From: Alphaproteobacteria bacterium
GTDB lineage: Bacteria > Pseudomonadota > Alphaproteobacteria > Caedimonadales > UBA1908
Length of the DNA stretch: 58,055 bases
Reading direction: 5' to 3'
Assembly: GCA_021298595.1 (NCBI GenBank)
Contig: JAJTHL010000007.1
Location: forward strand, 1-58,055
Part shown: one piece after another, positions 52,267 through 58,055 of the stretch
Layout of the letters: each line of letters starts with the position of its first letter
How positions within the stretch are numbered: position 1 is the stretch's first letter
Program-made: the position numbers and the translations under genes
Notes under the pieces: model-generated
What the model was told of the DNA's origin: nothing
Databases searched by the model: none
What the model saw: the letters and a program-made list of their open reading frames with translations, nothing else

Positions 52267-53460
52267 TTACCAAAAAAGCCCCTTCTTTTTCTTGGGCGCC
52301 TCTCGTCCCACAAGAGCTTGCGCAAAAGTGGTTACCCCTTTCGTAAAAGCGCCTCCTTCTGTGGACGCAGCCACCACTCCTTTGTTGAGGGCTTCGAGGG
52401 GAACAATAGGATCGAAGGGCACAAGTGCGTCAACAGGATGGTGCACCACATCTTCGAAGGTTTTTAGGGCGAATTCACCTTTTTTATATTCCCCCACGCG
52501 GTTTGCCACGACCATGATCCGTTGTTGGCTGTGGGCAACACTTCGGGCAAGCTCGATATACCGCACGGTGTCCCTGACAGAAAAAAAAGTCAGATCACAG
52601 ACAATGACCACCACGTGCGATTCGCCGAGCACATATTTCATTAAGTCAGGGTTATAGTTGCGCGGGAAATCGATCATGGCGTAGTGTGATTGTTGACACA
52701 AAAAATCAAAGGTTTGTTTCAGGGTGTGGGTGTTTGGTGAAAACTCTTCATGAAACCCAAGCTGTGCTGTGGTGAGCGTAAGGCGCTCGGCGTAACTCAC
52801 AAAGGCTTTGTCTACGACACTGACATCCACGGGGTCTGTCGTTGATAAGAGTTCAATAAGGCCGTGTGTGGGGGATAAATCAAAAAAATAGCACAGTGAT
52901 CCTGCATAAAAGTTCATGTCCATGAGATGGACACGCTTATGAAAGGTCTCGGATAAAAGCCAGGCGCAGTTTGCCATGAGGCTGGACACTCCCACGCCCC
53001 CTCTTGCTCCCAAAAAGGTCACAAGTTTTCCTGAATTCATAAAGTTTGTGGTTTTTTGGGTGGTGTTGCCGGTGATGATACTGTTGATGTTGCGGATCAC
53101 GAGGCCTTCTGAGAGAGGCTTGACGATATAATCACGCACACCAAGACCGATTAGTCCCCGAAAGACGGCGACGTCGTTGCTTTGCCCGATGGTGATCACT
53201 TCTACGCCAGGCTCGCAGACTTCCGCAAGTTTCGACACGTCCGACACAGGAAGCTGCGATTTACTTAAATCTACGAGCAAAATACGCGGTGAGCGGTTTT
53301 GTTGTAGATATTGGAAGGCGGCGTCAGCGTCTCCTCGCATGATAACGGGTTGCAAATCGTACTCGCCGTATGGAAGAGACGCTAGAACTTTTTCAGACTC
53401 TGGATCGCTCACAAAGGCGAGAAATACCTTTGATTCCGATCTTCCATTTTTATCGGCCAC
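52267..53460 (-). CDS. cpaE: Tad pilus localisation protein CpaE/TadZ
   Basis: 397 residues. The first ~130 are an atypical receiver-like domain (LLVDLSKSQLP, GLGVRDYIVKPL). A MinD/ParA-like ATPase follows, with the deviant Walker A GARGGVGVSSLMANCAW and LMDMNFYAGSLCYFF. CpaE positions the pilus machine at the cell pole in relatives such as Caulobacter. The gap to cpaF is 63 bases. Confidence 0.93.
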   Translation of the reverse strand: MADKNGRSESKVFLAFVSDPESEKVLASLPYGEYDLQPVIMRGDADAAFQYLQQNRSPRILLVDLSKSQLPVSDVSKLAEVCEPGVEVITIGQSNDVAVFRGLIGLGVRDYIVKPLSEGLVIRNINSIITGNTTQKTTNFMNSGKLVTFLGARGGVGVSSLMANCAWLLSETFHKRVHLMDMNFYAGSLCYFFDLSPTHGLIELLSTTDPVDVSVVDKAFVSYAERLTLTTAQLGFHEEFSPNTHTLKQTFDFLCQQSHYAMIDFPRNYNPDLMKYVLGESHVVVIVCDLTFFSVRDTVRYIELARSVAHSQQRIMVVANRVGEYKKGEFALKTFEDVVHHPVDALVPFDPIVPLEALNKGVVAASTEGGAFTKGVTTFAQALVGREAPKKKKGLFW

Positions 53461-53472
53461 GTGCCCTCCTGA

Positions 53473-54192
53473 CTATTCTGCGCCCGAGGCTTGGGATGAC
53501 GTGCCACCACTGTTGCCGCCTCCGCCTGAGGTTGCAGCAGAAAGGCTAGTGGACTCGGATTTGACCTGCCTTGTATTGCCTTTTCTGTAAAGTCCAATTT
53601 GTGCGGCTTCCCTGGCACCATCTGATGCATCTTTTTGGTGTGCCTCATAGGCATCTCTTGGTTCTGCTATCATGCTAACCATGTTCCTAACGTTTGTACA
53701 GCCAAAATGGGCTTCTCCTTCAGTGGGATCGCTCCACCCGTCCATGTATTCGCGCCATCCAGGACAAGTGGGCGGAATCAGCTCGTATTGGTCAAGCGTC
53801 ACTGTGACAAGTTTGTGCTGGCTTGGTGCTTGGGCCGCCGCTGATGCGGGATCCAAGTACTGCACATCAATGCGGTGGGCAGCAATCCCAAACTTCTTCA
53901 GTTCACGCTCGATATGTGCCACATGTTTGGTGGCGTTCTTTCGTCCTTCTGGCTCATTTAGCAGAATACGCGCATAAATGGGCGTCTTAAGGTTCGCTTT
54001 GGCTACAAGGCTTCGCAATTTTTTCATATCCACGCCTTTGGTGGTCAAATGAAAAGTCTCGAAATGGGCGTGCTTTTTGGCTTGCATTTTCCAAGGACCC
54101 CTTGGAATTTCGTGGTGCATTTCATCATTGCACCCCGTAAGGCTAAGGCCTAACAGAAGTACAAGGGCAAGAGATGTTGATGTTTTCTTCAT
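53473..54192 (-). CDS. cpaD: Tad pilus lipoprotein CpaD
   Basis: 239 residues from ATG 54192, chosen for GGAG seven bases upstream and the signal sequence MKKTSTSLALVLLLGLSLTGC with lipobox. The CpaD signature is the Cys-containing pair TCPGWREY and FGCTNVRNMVSMIAEPRD. This family is largely alphaproteobacterial and acts in the periplasm with the CpaC secretin. The C-terminus is Ser/Gly-rich. It starts four bases after cpaC. Confidence 0.9.
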   Translation of the reverse strand: MKKTSTSLALVLLLGLSLTGCNDEMHHEIPRGPWKMQAKKHAHFETFHLTTKGVDMKKLRSLVAKANLKTPIYARILLNEPEGRKNATKHVAHIERELKKFGIAAHRIDVQYLDPASAAAQAPSQHKLVTVTLDQYELIPPTCPGWREYMDGWSDPTEGEAHFGCTNVRNMVSMIAEPRDAYEAHQKDASDGAREAAQIGLYRKGNTRQVKSESTSLSAATSGGGGNSGGTSSQASGAE

Positions 54193-54196
54193 GAGA

Positions 54197-55600
54197 CTAC
54201 TCCACGTTAAAGCCAGCGGCTGTTTCAAGGGTTCCACCGGTCGGGGGTTCAAAATTTGGGGCCTCGCGACCATCCACGCGGTTCAAGCGCTTCATGATCA
54301 GCATATCAAGGGTCGATCCGTACTTGAGACCATCGGTGGGAACAGACATATTTTTCTCCGCCGATGGATTGACAAGATAAGGCGTCACAATAATGACAAG
54401 CTCGGTCTGATCTCGTTGGAAGCTTGTGGACCTGAAAAGGGCTCCTAAAATTGGAATATTGGCAAGTCCTGGAAGGTCTTGAATTTGGCTTGTGATCGAG
54501 TTTGACAAAAGGCCTGCAATGGCAAAACTTTGACCACTGGCAAGCTCCACCGACGTTTCAGCCTTACGTGTTTTAAGGGAGGGAATGGTTTCAACGGTGC
54601 CTGACACGTTATAGGTGATGGCGTTGGAGTAATCGAGCTCGCTGACTTCTGGGCGTACGCGCAGGTTGATCAAATTTGGGCTGAGCACCGTGGGTGTAAA
54701 GGACAGTCCAATACCAAAGGGCTTGAATTCAATGCTTAAGCTGTCATTACCTTGGGGAACAGGGTAAGGAAACTCACCACCCGCAAGAAAACTGGCGGTC
54801 TCTCCAGAAAGAGCCACAAGATTTGGTTCTGCTAAAATAGACCCCAGACCTTCTTGCTCGAGAACGTCCAAAAGAGACTGGAGATCCGAGGTGCCGTCAT
54901 TAAAACGCAATCCGTAGCTTCCAAAGGGAACAGCGGTCCCCGTTGTTTTGCGTGAAAAAGCACCGGCTGCATCAAGGGGGGCACGCCCTGTGAGGATCCC
55001 GTAGGTAATATTGTTTTTGCCACTTGCGCCCAAGATCCCAAAGTTAGGATTAAAGCGATTCAACACGTTGCGTTGTATTTCAGCAAACCGCACTTTCAAA
55101 TAGACCTGGGTGGGGGTGGAGACGGTCAAATTGTTGACCACCTTCTCGTCCTTGGTGAGGTATTGTTTGGCGATATTCTCGGCGTCCTTGGACGTTTTGG
55201 CAGACGTGACGCTGCCCGAAAGAACGATACCAGCGGGTGATGAGGTCACAGTGATATGCTCTTTGGGGTATACAAGTTTAAAGGTATTCATAAGCGGTGT
55301 CAGACTGTGGGTAACGACCACAGAAATAGGTTCAGCTTTTCCTTTGTGCCCGCCAAGAAAAATGGTCGTGACACCTGCCTTCTTTCCGTAAATATAGGCG
55401 GTATCTGGTCCATTGCTTTGAACGTCTGCGATTTCAGGATTAGAGACAAAAACCTCTGTGACTTTGCCATCCAAAGGAAGGGCCTTTGCCGTATCCTTTT
55501 CAAGACGGATGGTCGTGCCAGCAAGGACGTTTGTCGCCATGGTCAAGCTAATCCCGATGGCAAGAGTCCAACTCTTTATCTGTTTTTGATAATGTCCCAT
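54197..55600 (-). CDS. cpaC: Tad pilus outer-membrane secretin CpaC/RcpA
   Basis: 467 residues with a signal peptide (MGHYQKQIKS...VLAG). The N-terminal domain (KALPLDGKVTEVFVSNPEIADV) and a BON-like segment lead into the secretin domain with LAEPNLVALSGETASFLAGGEFPYPV and VELASGQSFAIAGLL, ending FQRDQTELVIIVTPYLV. It forms the outer-membrane channel for the pilus. It lies between cpaB and cpaD. Confidence 0.96.
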   Translation of the reverse strand: MGHYQKQIKSWTLAIGISLTMATNVLAGTTIRLEKDTAKALPLDGKVTEVFVSNPEIADVQSNGPDTAYIYGKKAGVTTIFLGGHKGKAEPISVVVTHSLTPLMNTFKLVYPKEHITVTSSPAGIVLSGSVTSAKTSKDAENIAKQYLTKDEKVVNNLTVSTPTQVYLKVRFAEIQRNVLNRFNPNFGILGASGKNNITYGILTGRAPLDAAGAFSRKTTGTAVPFGSYGLRFNDGTSDLQSLLDVLEQEGLGSILAEPNLVALSGETASFLAGGEFPYPVPQGNDSLSIEFKPFGIGLSFTPTVLSPNLINLRVRPEVSELDYSNAITYNVSGTVETIPSLKTRKAETSVELASGQSFAIAGLLSNSITSQIQDLPGLANIPILGALFRSTSFQRDQTELVIIVTPYLVNPSAEKNMSVPTDGLKYGSTLDMLIMKRLNRVDGREAPNFEPPTGGTLETAAGFNVE

Positions 55601-55629
55601 GTTCGTAACCTCAATCTGTTAATCGATGT

Positions 55630-56427
55630 TTATTTTTCATTGCCGCGAAGAATTTTTATTTTTTCACGTTCTTTCTCGGGCTCTGTTTCGTCTTTGGCAG
55701 GCTCTTTGCGCAAAACCGTTTGCACCGGTACGTGCTCTGCTGATTGCGTGGGAGGGGCAAAGGCACTGTATTGACTGATCGCCACGTTTCCTTCTTGAAT
55801 GGCCGAGGCGAGTTCCTCTGCTTGGGGAGGCGTAAGCTCGACCGTAATATTTTTGGGCTGTTTTGTCTCATCGGTGCTGCGTTGTCCTTGGGCAGCAACT
55901 AAATGCTCGTCTACTGCAATCACACGCACGCCTCGGATAATAGATTCTGTATCTCCTTCACTGCCACGTCCCCTTTTGGTGAAAATGATATCGACATAGT
56001 CACCGGGTGAATAATGAATACTGGGGTTTGAGACGCGGGTGAGGGGGATGGAGGCGGCACGTAGACCTGGACGGACAAAGGCAGTGACAGCACTTTTGTC
56101 CCCAATGGTCACAAGGTCTGCTTTTTTAACTGGCTCGCCCTTTAGGATAATGCCGCGAAGCACAGCGCCGTCAACGGACTTGATATCCTCGGGCTTATCC
56201 TTGCGGATATAATCGCTTTGGATGGCTTTAGTAGGCCACTGAGTCCATTCAAATTTGCTTTTGTCAACACGCTCACCTGGGTTAAGTGTCACCGTTGACA
56301 CAAGAATGGCTGTTGTGTCCATTTTTTCTTCGGTGTTTTTTTGGCCACTTTTCTGGAAAAAATACACAAAAAAGGCCACGAGCAAAGCCAGGCACAGGGC
56401 GGCAAAAAGTCCAATTGCGTTTTTCAT
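55630..56427 (-). CDS. cpaB: Tad pilus assembly protein CpaB/RcpC
   Basis: 265 residues. One N-terminal membrane segment (IGLFAALCLALLVAFFVYF) is followed by a SAF domain (RGIILKGEPVKKADLVT) and a beta-rich part with SIHYSPGDYVDIIFTKRG. The protein is thought to link inner- and outer-membrane parts of the pilus machine. It is 13 bases after cpaA. Confidence 0.93.
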   Translation of the reverse strand: MKNAIGLFAALCLALLVAFFVYFFQKSGQKNTEEKMDTTAILVSTVTLNPGERVDKSKFEWTQWPTKAIQSDYIRKDKPEDIKSVDGAVLRGIILKGEPVKKADLVTIGDKSAVTAFVRPGLRAASIPLTRVSNPSIHYSPGDYVDIIFTKRGRGSEGDTESIIRGVRVIAVDEHLVAAQGQRSTDETKQPKNITVELTPPQAEELASAIQEGNVAISQYSAFAPPTQSAEHVPVQTVLRKEPAKDETEPEKEREKIKILRGNEK

Positions 56428-56440
56428 CTTATCATGCCTT

Positions 56441-56968
56441 TCACAGTTCTATCATCATGGTGGCTAGCGACCCTAAAAAAATGGCAATGCCATAAGGGAC
56501 GACGATTTTAGAAGATGCCTCTTTTTCGTACAGACGCTCGTTTACTTCGCTCGAAATGGGTCCAAAAAGTTTTGTGTTTTCAAGTTTTCCCAAAAGCAGG
56601 ACGCGCACCGCCGTGAGTTGGGGGGAAAAAAAGTAAAAAAGGGCGCTTAGCACGCCTCCTGCCACAGCCATCATAAACAAAAAAGAAAAATAATTGATTT
56701 GAGAGGTCCACAAAGAGACCGCAGCAATTAGTTTTACGTCGCCTGCGCCTACAATGCGGAAAAAGTATAAACCGTAGCCCACAAGAAGGGCGCCGACGAA
56801 ACAAAAGAAAGGTTTGTAATCAACCAGAGGTAGTTCGAATAGGGCAATTTTGATCAGAAAGAGGCAAATAATGAAAATAATGATTTCATTGGGGATTTTA
56901 AAGAAGAGAAAATCCCAACAGGCACCTATTAAGCAGGCGAGAAGAAATGAAATCTGAAAAATGCCCAA
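56441..56968 (-). CDS. cpaA: Prepilin peptidase CpaA/TadV
   Basis: 175 residues from a TTG start at 56968, supported by AGGGAG six bases upstream. Type A24 aspartic peptidase in the membrane: Asp19 in WDFLFFKIPN and Asp77 in GAGDVKL are the two catalytic residues. It has no N-methyltransferase domain, as is usual for CpaA. It would cleave the leader of Flp-type prepilin. First gene of the minus-strand Tad operon. Confidence 0.92.
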   Translation of the reverse strand: MGIFQISFLLACLIGACWDFLFFKIPNEIIIFIICLFLIKIALFELPLVDYKPFFCFVGALLVGYGLYFFRIVGAGDVKLIAAVSLWTSQINYFSFLFMMAVAGGVLSALFYFFSPQLTAVRVLLLGKLENTKLFGPISSEVNERLYEKEASSKIVVPYGIAIFLGSLATMMIEL

Positions 56969-57029
56969 TAAAATCTCCCTAATTTTTATTCAATTTTTAG
57001 ATTATATATTCCCCAAACCTAAAAAAAAA

Positions 57030-57045
57030 GTTAACATATTAATAA
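57030..57045 (-). promoter_or_regulatory. Near-match to a CtrA box between cpaA and tadD
   Basis: On the minus strand TTAT-TAATATG-TTAAC differs from the CtrA consensus TTAA-N7-TTAAC at one position. It lies between the divergent cpaA operon and the tadD-like gene. A TATAAT (57006-57001) for cpaA follows on the same strand. Tad and flagellar genes are known CtrA targets in alphaproteobacteria. Confidence 0.3.
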
Positions 57046-57072
57046 CAAATTACTTTTTTACAGGGAGAGTGT

Positions 57073-57969
57073 ATGAACAGCAAAACCTGTTTATCGAGTG
57101 GAATCAAAGCGCTAATGATGGCATCGTGTATGATTTTGATGGGGTGTGATAAAACAACATCACCTGAGGTAAAAGACGATTTATCCCTCTTAAGGGTGGC
57201 GGAGCGTTTTAAGGAATCAGGAGATTACGCGTCGGCGGCGGCGTTTTATAAGCAGGCAGTGGACAAGGACCCCGAACGGGTTGAGCTCTTGCTTTTCTTG
57301 GCAGAAGCAGAGTGGCATACAACGGAGTATGCCCAGGCGATGATGCACATTACGACCTATCTTCAAAAGCACCCCACCTCGCAAGAGGCCCTTCGGTTAA
57401 AAGGCAAGATTCTTCTTGCCCAAGGGGCGACGGACGAGGCACTTGTGCTTTTTCAAAAGCTAGCGAGCGAATATCCTAAAGAGGCGTCCTATTTGAATTA
57501 CGTCGGTGTATGCTATGACGCCAAGTCCGATCATAAAAAAGCCCAGAGTTATTATGAAAAGGCGTTGGCCATCTCTGGGGATAATGTGGGGATTTTGTCA
57601 AACTTAGGCCTGTCTTTGGTCCTAGAGGGCGACTATAAGCGTGCAAAGGAGGTTCTTGAAAAAGCTTTAACTTTGCCTGGTGTGACAGTGCGAGAGCGCC
57701 ATAATTTGGCTCTTGCTTACGGCATGTCGGGAGACCTAGAGCGCGCTGAGCATATTTTCAGAATCGACCTTGATGAAGCAACGACTCGGCGCAACATTGA
57801 CCGCCTTTCCAGTATGACAGGAAAATCTCCTGCCGCACCTTTGGCGCATGTGGACGCGCCAGTATCCTTGGACGGAACGGAAGACGAAGAGTTGATCCTG
57901 CAAGATGTGCCCTTTGCACAATCCTCATCTTCATCTAAGATGTCAAAAAAAAATAAAGTCCAAAAATAG
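57073..57969 (+). CDS. TPR lipoprotein, TadD-like
   Basis: 298 residues. The signal sequence ends in lipobox LMGC (IKALMMASCMILMGC), so it is lipid-anchored. Five to six TPR units follow between about residues 35 and 230 (for example DYASAAAFYKQAVDKDPE and AQSYYEKALAISGDNVGIL). Ser/Lys-rich tail. TPR lipoproteins called TadD accompany Tad loci and help assemble the secretin. It is divergent from cpaA, with AGGGAG before the ATG. Confidence 0.85.
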   Translation: MNSKTCLSSGIKALMMASCMILMGCDKTTSPEVKDDLSLLRVAERFKESGDYASAAAFYKQAVDKDPERVELLLFLAEAEWHTTEYAQAMMHITTYLQKHPTSQEALRLKGKILLAQGATDEALVLFQKLASEYPKEASYLNYVGVCYDAKSDHKKAQSYYEKALAISGDNVGILSNLGLSLVLEGDYKRAKEVLEKALTLPGVTVRERHNLALAYGMSGDLERAEHIFRIDLDEATTRRNIDRLSSMTGKSPAAPLAHVDAPVSLDGTEDEELILQDVPFAQSSSSSKMSKKNKVQK

Positions 57970-58055
57970 CAGGTGTTTCAAAAATAAAATACACCGCAGA
58001 AAACTTTTGAATCAGATCAAAATCTTTTCCCAAAAAAGTGGATGCATTTCAATGG

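Overview
The window looks like chromosome of a host-associated alphaproteobacterium, most likely of the Holosporales or a similar intracellular group. That placement is inferred. The support is the conserved block ileS-lspA-DUF3035 lipoprotein-M16-M16, the slt/dapA/smpB arrangement, an alphaproteobacterial-type Cpa/Tad pilus locus, one perfect match to the CtrA box (TTAA-N7-TTAAC), a type VI VgrG, and a large set of exported proteins with enzymatic heads that suit a life among eukaryotic cells.

Region 1 (1-14371) is an accessory island of exported modular proteins. Four loci encode trypsin-like serine proteases, and the start of a fifth lies at the left edge. One gene encodes a probable OTU-type cysteine protease. 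Two intact genes and one decayed copy encode HAD-like DUF2608 proteins. An EEP-family nuclease or phosphodiesterase sits beside them. Except for the EEP protein, all end in copies of one ~48-residue module with the pattern FD-x3-YL-x2-NPD[LV] ... HY-x3-G-x2-E-x-R-x-[YF]. Copy number varies from two to eight. The same module sits between the membrane anchor and the catalytic domain of two tandem glycosyltransferases at 27234-29694. This shared C-terminal module with interchangeable heads is the most novel-looking feature of the window. The island shows recent tandem duplication, mosaic identity between copies, one copy split by an in-frame TAG, and one decayed copy. Most of its genes carry recognisable TTGACA promoters.

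Region 2 (14517-33299) is mainly housekeeping: upp, a patatin-like phospholipase, mutL (endonuclease type), a short pgi, an M16 peptidase pair with one active and one inactive member, a DUF3035 lipoprotein, lspA, ileS, the two glycosyltransferases, smpB, dapA and slt. Two tiny paralogous genes (17204-17344 and 33421-33558) encode 45-46-residue proteins with the same C-terminal motif. One has a CtrA-type box upstream.

Region 3 (33744-44426) holds tRNA-Gln(UUG), a degenerate EAL protein, flhB, a DUF218 protein, several small exported proteins of unknown function, and the flagellar hook block fliK-flgD-flgE.

Region 4 (44500-57969) starts with a type VI unit: vgrG with a long octapeptide-repeat tail, followed by two overlapping genes, an unknown protein and an APH(6)/streptomycin-kinase-like protein. 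Next comes the Tad pilus assembly operon cpaA-B-C-D-E-F-tadB-tadC, with a divergent tadD-like TPR lipoprotein. I see no pilin gene and no tadE/F/G in the window, so these must lie elsewhere if the pilus is made.
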